DNA of 9,592 bases, taken from positions 1 to 9,592 of the forward strand of contig JAAUTT010000104.1 of the NCBI GenBank assembly GCA_012031335.1, in the 5' to 3' direction. Below the pieces are notes generated by a model. The model searched no databases, had not been told where the DNA came from, and saw only the letters and a program-made list of their open reading frames with translations. The position numbers and the translations under genes are program-made. Shown piece by piece: positions 1 to 7,780 of this stretch. Position 1 is the first letter of the stretch, and every line of letters starts with the position of its first letter. The stretch comes from Bacteroidales bacterium (lineage in GTDB: Bacteria > Bacteroidota > Bacteroidia > Bacteroidales > JAAUTT01).

Positions 1-165
1 CGTGCCATAAAACCTTGTGATGAAGCAATTAAATACCTGAAAATTAAAAAAAATGATCCGCTGTTAAGTATAAATTTCAAATTTTTAACAAACCGGTCGG
101 AGCTAAGTATTTACAGCACCATTTATTGTGATACCTCGCGATATTCGGTAGGGAATATTATTTAA
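1..165 (+). CDS. GntR-family regulator, UTRA domain, C-terminal fragment
   Basis: The first 54 codons are open from the window edge to a TAA at 163-165 and have no start, so this is the 3' end of a gene that begins outside. The pattern is that of the last strands of a UTRA ligand-binding domain: an alpha-helical 'A-x-x-Y-L-x-I' segment, then 'DPLLSINF' and, near the end, 'YCDTSRYSVG', which corresponds to the 'RGDRY.F'-like end of GntR/HutC regulators. Such proteins carry an N-terminal winged helix (outside this window) and bind a small effector, often a sugar or amino-sugar phosphate. The next gene starts 23 bases downstream on the same strand, so the two may be co-transcribed. The family call rests on about 50 residues and is therefore moderate. 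The effector cannot be inferred. Confidence 0.6.
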   Translation, partial: RAIKPCDEAIKYLKIKKNDPLLSINFKFLTNRSELSIYSTIYCDTSRYSVGNII

Positions 166-188
166 CTTGCAAAGCAAAAGTTAAAATT

Positions 189-854
189 ATGAATTACTCC
201 TCTGAAATTCTGAAGTGTGCCAAAGATATTTTCGACTATTTATATCTTAAAGAAGAGCCTCAAAAAGCAGATGCCATTATAGGTTTCGGTCATTTTGATT
301 TCAAAATACCAAGGCAGTGTGCCAGTTTGTATTTGCAACGATTTGCTTCCAAAATAATATTTACAGGCGGAGTTGGTGCTGGTAGTGCCGACTTCAGATA
401 TCCCGAAGCCAAGGAATTCCGGCTTTTGTTAAACCGCGAATTCCCTCAAATTCCGGATTTGGATATCATTACCGAAGAAAACTCGACAAATACTGGCGAA
501 AACCTTCGTTTTACACAACAGTTACTTCAAAATCAAAATCCGGACTTCACCTTCCTTTCAGGTATTAAAAAAGTTTTAAAAGTTTCCAATGCATATCGGC
601 AACGACGTGCATATCTTACCTTTAAAAAAATATATCCTCAGATTGAAATAATAAACACGCCGGCAGCAACAAGCTTTGAAACGGAATTTGAACTCTACCG
701 GTCTAAAAATCAGGATTTGGTAAGGCATCTTACAGGAGAAACAGAAAGAATGATCCGGTATCCCGCACTGGATTTTATTGTTCCAAACGAAATACCGGAC
801 CAAGTACTCAAAGCATATGGGAAAATAAAGGATATTGCACCAAAATATAACTAA
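189..854 (+). CDS. YdcF/DUF218-family protein (ElyC/SanA/YdcF superfamily)
   Basis: This is an intact 221-residue protein with no signal peptide or membrane segment, so it is probably cytoplasmic like E. coli YdcF. Seen in the sequence are the opening strand 'ADAIIGFG' (about residues 27-34), the glycine-rich 'KIIFTGG' turn (about 55-61), 'PEAKEFR' (about 72-78), the 'TEENSTNTGENL' segment (about 94-105) that matches the conserved E-x-S/A-x-x-T-x-E-N block of DUF218, and a later 'SNAYRQRRAYLTF' helix. In the superfamily these loops form a Rossmann-like pocket; E. coli YdcF binds S-adenosylmethionine, while ElyC and SanA are envelope-linked. No enzymatic reaction is established. The ATG at 189 follows an A-rich leader typical of Bacteroidota and is the first start after the upstream stop at 165. 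Its 3' end lies 9 bases from the end of the converging DUF5020 gene. Confidence 0.85.
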   Translation: MNYSSEILKCAKDIFDYLYLKEEPQKADAIIGFGHFDFKIPRQCASLYLQRFASKIIFTGGVGAGSADFRYPEAKEFRLLLNREFPQIPDLDIITEENSTNTGENLRFTQQLLQNQNPDFTFLSGIKKVLKVSNAYRQRRAYLTFKKIYPQIEIINTPAATSFETEFELYRSKNQDLVRHLTGETERMIRYPALDFIVPNEIPDQVLKAYGKIKDIAPKYN

Positions 855-862
855 TCCTTTAT
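825..862. terminator. Possible shared terminator between converging genes
   Basis: A perfect 9-base inverted repeat, ATAAAGGAT at 825-833 and ATCCTTTAT at 854-862, brackets a 20-base spacer. It covers the stop codon of the YdcF gene and ends just before the stop codon of the DUF5020 gene. A hairpin here could end transcription from both sides, but it is AT-rich, the loop is long and there is no clean T tract, so the call is weak. Confidence 0.25.
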
Positions 863-863
863 C

Positions 864-1568
864 TTAGAAATTCCATTTAACAGCTATTGTAGGGTATACT
901 TGTACATCCTCTTCACCGAAAACAAAATTCCTGCTTATTTCAACTTCGGCACCAATTGAAAAGGATCTGTTAAGGCTATACCATAATTGAGGTTCTGTCA
1001 GGAAAATCATCTGTTTGCCATCACGGGTACCCGAAGAATTAAAATTATCCGTACTCCATAAATCCACAAAACCGCTAAACATAAATTTTTTCAGAAAAGG
1101 CACATTCCATACCCCTGTCCATTGAAAATCGGCTCCCTGAGTATTCCCGCTAATATAATTATATGTTGCATAGGTACTAAACGCAGCATTACCTATCATA
1201 AACGGATAATTTACCCCGATGAGCCATATGTGGTTGATACCACCGCCACCAAAGGCATCGTCCAGAAAGAGACCTCCGTTATATTCAAGATGAAGCTGCA
1301 GAGGAAAGTTCTTTGAGATATTCAGTTCACGTGCAATTTCCCAGTAAGCTGCGCGAATACTACCCTTATCGGTTCTATAATCCATATCCACAAACCAAAA
1401 GGTCGATCCAAGGCTGTCGGGTTTAAACATTTCGAGTGTGGTAGTAAAAAAACCATAATTGGTACCCTTGGAATAATTATTTCGACCCAGGTCGTAATGA
1501 AGCTGAAGGTTTTGAGCATTTATGAGCACCGGTGCTAACAATAACAAGAATAGTAAAAGCTTTTTCAT
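864..1568 (-). CDS. DUF5020-family outer-membrane protein, Tsx-like barrel
   Basis: This 234-residue protein opens with a clear Sec signal peptide: a KK pair, a leucine-rich core, and a probable cut after Ala18 before 'QNLQLHYDLGR'. The mature part is rich in alternating aromatic beta strands, for example 'TTTLEMFKPD', 'FWFVDMDY', 'AYWEIARELN', 'LHLEYNGGL', 'FLTEPQLWYS' and a final 'AVKWNF'. These blocks match the DUF5020 family of Bacteroidota, which is distantly related to the Tsx nucleoside-channel barrels. The terminal phenylalanine fits the BAM-dependent beta signal of outer-membrane barrels. The substrate is unknown. It is the only gene of the - strand series besides the second FKBP with no frame damage. 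A promoter-like box lies 22 bases ahead of the ATG, so it may be transcribed separately from the TSUP gene 51 bases upstream. Confidence 0.85.
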   Translation of the reverse strand: MKKLLLFLLLLAPVLINAQNLQLHYDLGRNNYSKGTNYGFFTTTLEMFKPDSLGSTFWFVDMDYRTDKGSIRAAYWEIARELNISKNFPLQLHLEYNGGLFLDDAFGGGGINHIWLIGVNYPFMIGNAAFSTYATYNYISGNTQGADFQWTGVWNVPFLKKFMFSGFVDLWSTDNFNSSGTRDGKQMIFLTEPQLWYSLNRSFSIGAEVEISRNFVFGEEDVQVYPTIAVKWNF

Positions 1569-1590
1569 GATGTTTATTTTATTTGGGGGG

Positions 1591-1598
1591 CAAATATA
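1591..1598 (-). promoter_or_regulatory. Bacteroidota-type -7 promoter box for the DUF5020 gene
   Basis: On the - strand these bases read TATATTTG, an exact match to the TAnnTTTG -7 element recognised by the Bacteroidota primary sigma factor. It sits 22 bases before the ATG at 1568, leaving a short AT-rich leader after a run of six C residues. I see no good TTG element at the expected -33 spacing, so this is only a candidate. Confidence 0.4.
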
Positions 1599-1619
1599 TT
1601 ACTTTTTGAATAATTAGGT

Positions 1620-2361
1620 TTAAAACATAAAAAACGCCGAGGCCGCTGTTGAAACAAGAATGAATATTCGGTAAGCCCTTTCGGGAATTACCTTCACAAG
1701 TTTAAAACCCAGGAAGGCTCCGGCAGCGATGGCAGGTATCATCCAAAGATTCAGTAAAAGCGTGGGGAAAGTTATATTTTTCCAGAATACTATTTGAAGA
1801 GGTACTTTCGTATAGTTTATTATAAGGAAAAACCAGGCACCGGTGCCAATAAAAATATTTTTGGGTAAACGTGCCGAAAGCAGATAAATAGCCATTAGAG
1901 GACCAGCCGCATTCCCAATCATTGTAGAGAACCCGGCACCGAAACCAAACAAGGCCGAAAACCACCAGGCGGAAGGCACTTCCTCAGATTTTCGGAAATA
2001 GTCCTGCCAAACCATAATCGCCAGGCTAATCAGCACCATCAGACCAATCATCATTTTAAAATCATGATCCGAAATATTGGTACCAACAAAAAGGGCCGCA
2101 ACCAATCCTGCCAGTGTCCATGGCATGAGTTTAAAAATATGCTTCCAGTCGGCATGCATGGTAATAAAAAACAGCAAAAAGGTCGGCGATACAAAGCATA
2201 GGAAGAACGATTCCCGTAGAAGCTTTTCCACCAAATACAGCAGCCATGATGGGGACAATAATCATTCCCGTTCCGGAAAGTCCGGTTTTACCCATGCCAA
2301 TCAGGACCGCACATAAAATGGTCAGTAGCCAAACCCAGATACTTAAATCAGCGAGTTCCAT
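1620..2361 (-). CDS. Sulfite exporter TauE/SafE (TSUP) family permease, frameshifted
   Basis: Two overlapping frames make one TSUP protein. The first (start 2361) gives 'MELADLSIWVW', a membrane span, the glycine-rich 'GMGKTGLSGTGM' loop, a second span and 'DLFAVFYYH'. The second frame continues with 'HADWKHIFKLMPW' and the remaining hydrophobic segments to the stop at 1620, including the second half-repeat 'GAGFSTMIGNAAGP'. TSUP proteins have two homologous halves of about four helices and export or import sulfur-containing or organic anions; the substrate is not predictable here. The break lies at about 2152-2160 in GGCATGCATG. Homologues usually have two residues between the tyrosine pair and 'HA.WKH', so loss of two bases is the simplest explanation and would restore about 247 residues, the usual length. 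A one-base insertion also fits. It may be a true pseudogene or a sequence error. Confidence 0.8.
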
Positions 2362-2406
2362 AAATTAAAAAGGCGCAAGGTAAGATCAAATGCTAACCCT
2401 CCAAAG

Positions 2407-2436
2407 AAAAAAACCGCACAACCAAAGATTGTGCGG
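2407..2436 (-). terminator. Rho-independent terminator of the ABC efflux operon
   Basis: Read on the - strand, an 8-bp perfect stem (CCGCACAA / TTGTGCGG, at 2429-2436 and 2414-2421) with a 7-base loop is followed directly by seven T residues (2407-2413). It lies 31 bases after the stop of the HlyD-family gene at 2468 and before the TSUP gene start at 2361. It therefore closes the efflux operon and separates it from the TSUP gene. Confidence 0.9.
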
Positions 2437-2467
2437 CTAACCCTAAATAACCAATTAACCAAAATCC

Positions 2468-3546
2468 CTAACTTTTAATCTTTATCTTATCTTTTATGGT
2501 AATTCCCTTCTTAATTTCGATGTTGATACCATCGGACAATCCTGTCTGGACATATTTTTTCTCAAATGTCTGGGGTTTTGTTTCAACTTCCACATAAGCC
2601 GAATCGCCTTTGTATTGAAGCAAACCTTCTTCAATAACCATAACCTTATCACGACGGTCGAGCACTATATCGGCATTGGCGCTGTAGCCCGAACGGATAA
2701 ACTTGCCTTCTTTCAATTTAACTTTGGCTTTGATTTCGAACTGAATAGCGCCATTCTCTTCCTTCCCTTTTGGAGAAATATATTCGAGTTCGGCATTGAA
2801 GGTATCGGCTTCGATTGCACCAATGGAAAGAGAAAGGTTCATACCCTGGTGAATTTTACCCACTTCTGTTTCGTCTACCTTACCCTCGAAAATCATTTCG
2901 CCCATATCGGCAACTATCGCTATGGTGGTACCTTCGTTAAAGTTATTGCTTTCAATCACCGACTTACCCTCTTCCACAGGCACATCGAGTACCATGCCAT
3001 CGATGGTTGACCGTACAAGAGTATTGGTAACCTGTCCTGCTTTTTTCAAAGCCCCTTCGCGAATAAGCTGAAGGTTATTTTCGGCAGCTTCCAACTCCTC
3101 TTTGGCATTATTAAAACCCAGCAAGGTTTTCTGGTATTCGGCTTCCGGAATAACTCCCTGATCGTATAATTTTTTCTGACGCTCGAATACAATCTCATTA
3201 TCCTCGAGACTAATCTGTGCCTTTTTTACGCGCGATTCAGCATTGTTGAGATTTACCATATCGGGAATGATCTTAATTTTCGCTATTAAATCACCTTTCC
3301 GGACCATTTTCCCAGCTTCGAGATAGATTTCTTCGATAATACCCGATACTTTGGGCTTTATTTCTATTTCCTTGCGGGGAACCACTTTTCCTGTAGCAAC
3401 AGTTTTCTTCACCACATTGCTGACAAAGGGAGTTTTGGTCTGAAAACCACCTGTTTTGGTTTCGATTTCTGATATAAAAAGAAGATTGTGTATCCGAACA
3501 ATCCAAGGAATATCACCCCAACCAGTATTTTAAAAGTCTTTTTCAT
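2468..3546 (-). CDS. HlyD/MacA-like periplasmic adaptor (membrane fusion protein) of ABC efflux operon, frameshifted near N-terminus
   Basis: This is the adaptor that would link the inner-membrane permeases to a TolC-type outer-membrane channel. The ATG at 3546 gives 'MKKTFKILVGVIFLG', a membrane anchor at about residues 7-26, and then 'LYQKSKPKQVVF'. The frame then breaks at the AAAA run 3443-3446. Adding one base restores 'FQTKTPFVSNVVKKTVATGK' and a 359-residue protein (1080 bases, whole codons). Following are the first half of a lipoyl-like domain ('VSGIIEEIYLEAG', about 68-80), a coiled-coil hairpin (about 95-170, with 'KEELEAAENNLQ'), the second lipoyl half ('STIDGMVLDVPVEEG'), and beta-barrel segments with 'GAIQFEIKAKV' and 'IRSGYSANADIVLDRRD'. 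Without the repair, a GTG start at 3415 would give only 315 residues and no membrane anchor. The gene lies 45 bases after the second permease and is the last gene of the operon. Confidence 0.9.
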
Positions 3547-3591
3547 AAAATTAACATTATTGCGAATTACATTTTTCTTTGATAGTTTATC

Positions 3592-4864
3592 TTATTCATA
3601 TCGAAGCGCTTCGATAGGTTTAACATTTATTGCTCTTTTTGCAGGGATAAAGCCAGCAATAGCACCACACACAATAAGTATGATCAATGCCGACATAGCA
3701 ACACTAAAATCGACTTCGGGGCGGGTAAACATAACATTACTGCCAGCTTCCTGCGATTTCATGAGTAGCATATTGATTCCCTCAACAACCCCAACCCCCA
3801 ACAGCAAGCCGATATATCCGGCTACAGATGTTAAGAATACACTTTCGGAAATAATTTGCGATATGATATTAAAAGGTGTTGCACCAAGAGCTCTTTGAAT
3901 GCCAATTTCTTTGGTTCTTTCTTTAACAATAATGAGCATAATATTGCTTACCCCAATTACACCTGCGAGTAAAGTACCAATACCTACAATCCAGATGAGC
4001 GCTTTAATTCCAAGAAATAGCTTTCCAATTTTTTTAAACTGTTTTTCAACATTATCCGAACCAATAGCTTCGTTATCTTCAGGAGCAATGGAATGTCTTT
4101 TCTTCAATATGGTTTTAGCTTTTTCTTCTACCAGCGTAACGGAAGTATTTCCCCGTGAGGTAATTGCAAACCATCCTACCTGATCGCCAAAGTTATAAAC
4201 CTGCTGAAGAGTAGTTAAGGGCATTTCGATGGTTGTTTCCTGCCACTCGGCCCATCCACCATTATGTTGCGATTTGTAAACACCAACAACCATAAAATAA
4301 ACTCCGCGAACCTGAATATATTCGCCCAGCGGGTTTCATCCTTTTCGAAAGAAGATCGGCAACACGCGACCCGATCACCACAATTTTCCGGTGTCTTTCA
4401 ACATCTTCAGGGTTGATATACCTACCTTTGAGAATCGTTACCGGGTCAATTTTATTGAATTCGGGTACATCTCCAAAGATATTAAAGGCACCGGTTTTCA
4501 ATCCTCTAACCACATTATTTTGTCCTTCGCTCTGCCAGAAACGTGCCTGTAAACGTGGAGCAATATTTTCGATTTCGGGAATCTGTTCTTTTAATACCTT
4601 GGTATCGCTATTTGTAAAGTTGTAAAAACGTCCTTTTTTAAATCCTTTATAAGGTACAGTGGTATTTTGCGACCACAGGAAAACACTGTTGGTGGCAAAG
4701 CCTCCCATTCCATCGTAAACGCCATTTTCCAAGCCTTTTCCCGAGCCCAGCATAATCACCAGCATAAATATACCCCAGAAAACGCCAAAAGCTGTGAGTG
4801 CGGTTCTTAATTTATTTTTCTTTAGTGCAGAAATTATTTCCTGCCATCTGTCGCGATCAAACAT
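3592..4864 (-). CDS. MacB-like ABC transporter permease (second of two), double frameshift
   Basis: This permease has the MacB_PCD-FtsX layout: a cytoplasmic N-terminal helix ('MFDRDRWQEIISALKKNKL'), a first membrane span (about 22-42, 'WGIFMLVIMLGSG'), a large periplasmic domain, and three C-terminal spans (about 283-308, 340-365 and 395-415). It includes the FtsX signature 'GVSNIMLIIVKERTKEIG' and ends 'PIEALRYE'. The frame is lost at about 4331-4350. One missing base in the AAA run at 4348-4350 and one in the GGG run at 4331-4333 explain it: restoring both yields 'DLLFEKDETPLGEYIQVRG' and exactly 425 codons. It starts 29 bases after the first permease and is a clear paralogue of it ('W..I...L.KNKLRT.LT.F'). 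The two probably form a heterodimer powered by the single ATPase, transmitting motion to the periplasmic adaptor as MacB does. Confidence 0.88.
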
Positions 4865-4892
4865 GACTTAATCTGATTTAACTGGTTAATTA

Positions 4893-6126
4893 TTATTCAT
4901 CTCGTAAAGCATCTACGGGTCGTATTTTCGAAGCTCTGAGTGCCGGGAACAATCCTGCGATAGCACCTGACACAATGAGCAGTAATGTAGCTCTAACCGC
5001 TATCCCAAAATCGGCCGAAGGATTAAGGAAATAGGAATCAGGCGAACTGAACTGTGGAGATAATAACTCAAGTAAACCTACGCCAAGGGCCAGTCCTACG
5101 TATCCGGCAAAACTCATGATAAGTATAGATTCAAGGAGAATAAGTCCTATGATAGAGCCTGGTGTGGCTCCTATGGATTTCCGGATACCAATTTCTTTAG
5201 TACGCTCCTTAACAACAATAATCATAATATTGCTAACGCCAACAATACCGGCAATAATGGTACCTATTCCAATTACCCAAATGAAAAGCCGGATACCGGA
5301 AAATAAGCTCTGAATTCGCTGATATTCCTGAACATTGTTGCGAACCCAGATAGCTCTTTTGTCGTCCTTGCTGAATTTATGTTTAGCTGCAAACGATGCC
5401 CTGATTACTTCTTCGGCTTTCTGGCTTTCTTCAACAGTCATCTCCTTTGTAGTAAAGGCGACCGTAAATAGTTTGTTACCACCATTAAAAAACCATTTGA
5501 GCTGTAGAAATCGGAATGTAAACCCGCCGGTTATCACGGTCGTTTTTATCGGTAAAAACCCCTACCACCTGAAAGGGAACGCCCTTCACCTTTACAAACT
5601 CGCCTAAACCCTTTCCGGTCTTAAAAAGTTCCTGTTTAACTATGGAACTTATGATAACAACTTTACTTTTTTCAGATATATCGCGGTTTGTAATAAACCG
5701 TCCTTCTAAAATCGTAACTTCTTCAAGCTCCTTGGTACCAGGATGAACTGGCGAAGCTTCGAAAGAACCATATTGATTTTTATAAGAAATTATGGACGCT
5801 CCGATACCCGAACGTCCGGAAAAATTTTCGCCCTTATCACTAAGAATGGTGCGTGTACGATCGTAGTCATCGTTTGTAAACTTAATGTTACGTCCTACTT
5901 TCATGCCCTGGTAGGCAATCGAAGTTTGGCCCTGATATATCCATATGCTGTTAATGGCATCGCCTTCAAAGTCTTTTTTTATACCATTTTCGAGACCAAC
6001 ACCAGAACCAAGTAGCACTACAAGCATAAAAATTCCCCAGGCAACGCTAAAACCTGTAAGAATTGTACGCAGCTTATTCTTTTGAATGGTGCTGAAAATC
6101 TCCTGCCATTTATCTAAATCGAACAT
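4893..6126 (-). CDS. MacB-like ABC transporter permease (first of two), frameshifted
   Basis: The probable start is the ATG at 6126 ('MFDLDKWQEIFSTIQKNKL'), chosen because it aligns exactly with the start of the downstream paralogue. Domains are a first span ('WGIFMLVVLLGSG', about 22-42), a periplasmic core with 'VTILEGRFI' and 'VKGVPFQVVGVF', and a C-terminal FtsX part with 'GVSNIMIIVVKERTKEIGIR' and the end 'IRPVDALRDE'. The frame stops early at the A6 run 5487-5492 (TTTTTT on the coding strand), right after 'IPISTAQMVF'. Removing one base gives 'VFNGGNKLFTV' and 411 whole codons (410 residues), the usual size. As the sequence stands, the frame upstream of 6126 is open back into the ATPase. 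The partner is the second permease 29 bases downstream. Confidence 0.88.
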
Positions 6127-6816
6127 GTTTGAAATTAGTTTTAAGTTGTAATAATCATGTTCTATTACACCGTCGCGGAGGCGGATAACACGCTGCGTGC
6201 GATCGGCAATATCTTTTTCATGCGTAACAATAACAATTGTAATTCCTGTTCTATTTATTTCCTGAAGAAAATCCATAACCTCGAGAGAAGTAACCGAATC
6301 AAGTGCTCCTGTTGGCTCATCGGCAAGAATAACTTTGGGCTTACAAATAAGGGAACGGGCAATGGCAACACGTTGTTTCTGACCACCACTCAGCTCGTTG
6401 GGCATATGATGCGCCCATTCTCTCAGCCCCATTCGCTCAAGATATTCCATGGCAATTTTGTTACGCTGCTTACGGCTTACTTTTTGATAATAAAGCGGTA
6501 ATGCAACGTTTTCAAGGGCATTTTTAAATGATATAAGGTTAAAACTCTGGAATACAAAACCAAGATACTGGTTCCGATAGTAAGCTGCCTTTTGTTCGCT
6601 CAGATTACTCATAAGTGTACCATTCAGGTGGTATTCTCCCGAATCGTAGGCATCGAGAATTCCAAGTATATTTAAAAGTGTGGATTTACCCGACCCTGAA
6701 GCTCCCATAATCGAAACTAATTCACCTTCTTTGATATTCAAATCGATGCCCTTTAAAACATGAAGCTTAGTGTTTCCTGTATCGTACGATTTGTTTACCT
6801 TCTGTATATTAATCAT
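6127..6816 (-). CDS. MacB/LolD-type ABC transporter ATP-binding protein
   Basis: This is the energy-coupling subunit of the efflux operon. All nucleotide-binding motifs are visible: Walker A 'GASGSGKST' (38-46), Q-loop Gln90 in 'GFVFQSFNL', the ABC signature 'LSGGQ' (142-146), Walker B 'VILADEP' with Glu167, the D-loop 'ALD', and the switch histidine 199 in 'VTHE'. Length and the 'SFNLI' segment fit the LolD/MacB branch. The ATPase domain ends at about residue 220 ('RLRDGVIEH'). As written, the frame has no stop there and runs on through ten linker residues into the first permease, so a 443-residue fused product (6816-5485) would be predicted. A one-base change near 6147-6156 would instead give a stop at 6141-6143, fourteen bases ahead of the permease ATG, which is the usual separate-gene arrangement in this phylum. 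It is the first gene of the operon, following a 217-base gap. Confidence 0.9.
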
Positions 6817-6976
6817 AAAATCGCTTAAATTAATTGGACCAGGATGAAATTGACAATTACTATGCCACTGGAAATTATCTAACTATATAACAGGTACATA
6901 TCAAAATCTGATAAAGTAATAATATGTTCGCTATCGTACCATTACATGTTCAGTTTCGAACAACCATATGGGTTAT

Positions 6977-7013
6977 AAAAAAAGGCCTCAGGGATAATTT
7001 CCCTGAGGCCTTT
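6977..7013 (-). terminator. Strong Rho-independent terminator of the FKBP operon
   Basis: On the - strand, an 11-bp perfect stem (GGCCTCAGGGA / TCCCTGAGGCC), extended to 14 bp by flanking A-T pairs, has a 5-base loop and is followed by a T tract made from the A run at 6977-6983. It begins 20 bases after the stop of the lipoprotein FKBP gene (7034). The remaining 6817-6976 holds the leader of the ABC operon; I found no exact TAnnTTTG box in it. Confidence 0.93.
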
Positions 7014-7033
7014 CAAATTAACTGAATGAATAT

Positions 7034-7750
7034 TTAGTTCTGAGGAGGTCCCTGCTGAGTGTCCTTTTCAATATTTAAAAGTTCAATATCGAAAATAAGA
7101 GCTTCATTAGGTTTTAAAGGACTACCACGGCCAACTCGTTCGCCATAACCTAATTCGGCAGGTACAAAAAGTTTCCATTTTGAACCAACACGCATTTTAA
7201 GAAGCGCCTCGGTCCAACCTGGAATAACCTGAGTAACTTTAAACTTAGCTGGTTCAGCACCAACTGATGATTCAACTTTTTCGCCATTAATATGGTATAG
7301 CGTATAATGAGTGGTTACAAGACTTGAAGAATCAGGCATCGGACCAGTTCCTTCCTTTACCACCTGATATTGCAAACCGGTTGGTGTTGTTTGCACTCCA
7401 GGTTTGGTTTTATTTTTGGCCATAAATTCCTGACCCTCTTTCAGGTTTTTTTCAGATACACGTTTCTGCAATCTCATAAATAACATATTCAACTGCATAC
7501 TTAATTCCTCATCGCTAATTTTAAGCGAGTCCTTATTAAAAGCTTCGTTTAAACCTTTTGCTAAAGCATCTACATTTAATGAACTTAATTCTCCTCCTGA
7601 TTTTAATTGCTTACCGTAATGAATCCCGATTAAATAGCTGATAGAATCAGTTTCTGTCGAAATCTTTACATTGTAATTGGGCTTGTTGCAAGCGGTAAGA
7701 ATAAATGTCAATAAACCTGCTACTACTAATAATTGTTTCATTCTGTTCAT
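7034..7750 (-). CDS. FKBP-type peptidyl-prolyl isomerase, lipoprotein, atypical active site
   Basis: This intact 238-residue protein has a lipoprotein signal peptide with lipobox 'LTAC' (Cys21), so it is anchored in the envelope facing the periplasm or the surface. An FKBP_N dimerisation-type helical region follows ('DSISYLIGIHYG' and onward, about 35-115), then the FKBP domain (about 125-230) with 'PTGLQYQVVKEGTG', 'VIPGWTEAL' (the Val-Ile-x-x-Trp pocket residues) and 'AELGYGE'. The usual 'FDSS' pocket motif is replaced by 'VESS', so the residues equivalent to FKBP12 Phe36 and Asp37 are Val and Glu; isomerase activity may be reduced while chaperone function remains. Two in-frame ATGs (residues 1 and 4) are possible, and 'MKQLL' at residue 4 is a better-shaped signal start. 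It follows its paralogue by 30 bases and is followed by a strong terminator, so the two form an operon. Confidence 0.92.
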   Translation of the reverse strand: MNRMKQLLVVAGLLTFILTACNKPNYNVKISTETDSISYLIGIHYGKQLKSGGELSSLNVDALAKGLNEAFNKDSLKISDEELSMQLNMLFMRLQKRVSEKNLKEGQEFMAKNKTKPGVQTTPTGLQYQVVKEGTGPMPDSSSLVTTHYTLYHINGEKVESSVGAEPAKFKVTQVIPGWTEALLKMRVGSKWKLFVPAELGYGERVGRGSPLKPNEALIFDIELLNIEKDTQQGPPQN

Positions 7751-7780
7751 TTGTTTTTCTTATTGAGTTGTTTTAGAATT

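Noticed and set aside
2387..2395. Promoter-like TAGCATTTG (- strand) before the TSUP gene
   Set aside because: The spacing inside the box is three bases rather than two and the upstream TTG is 23 bases away, so it does not meet the Bacteroidota consensus; a promoter is expected here but cannot be placed.
2615..3010. 131-codon open frame on the + strand
   Set aside because: It lies fully antisense to the HlyD-family gene, has a composition typical of a reverse-strand shadow and shows no recognisable domain.
3488..4183. Consecutive + strand open frames opposite the second permease
   Set aside because: They mirror the hydrophobic codons of the permease on the other strand; the - strand frame has clear MacB/FtsX motifs.
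3905..5240. Similar DNA at about 3905-3955 and 5190-5240
   Set aside because: These are the FtsX signature regions of the two paralogous permeases, not a mobile or structural repeat.
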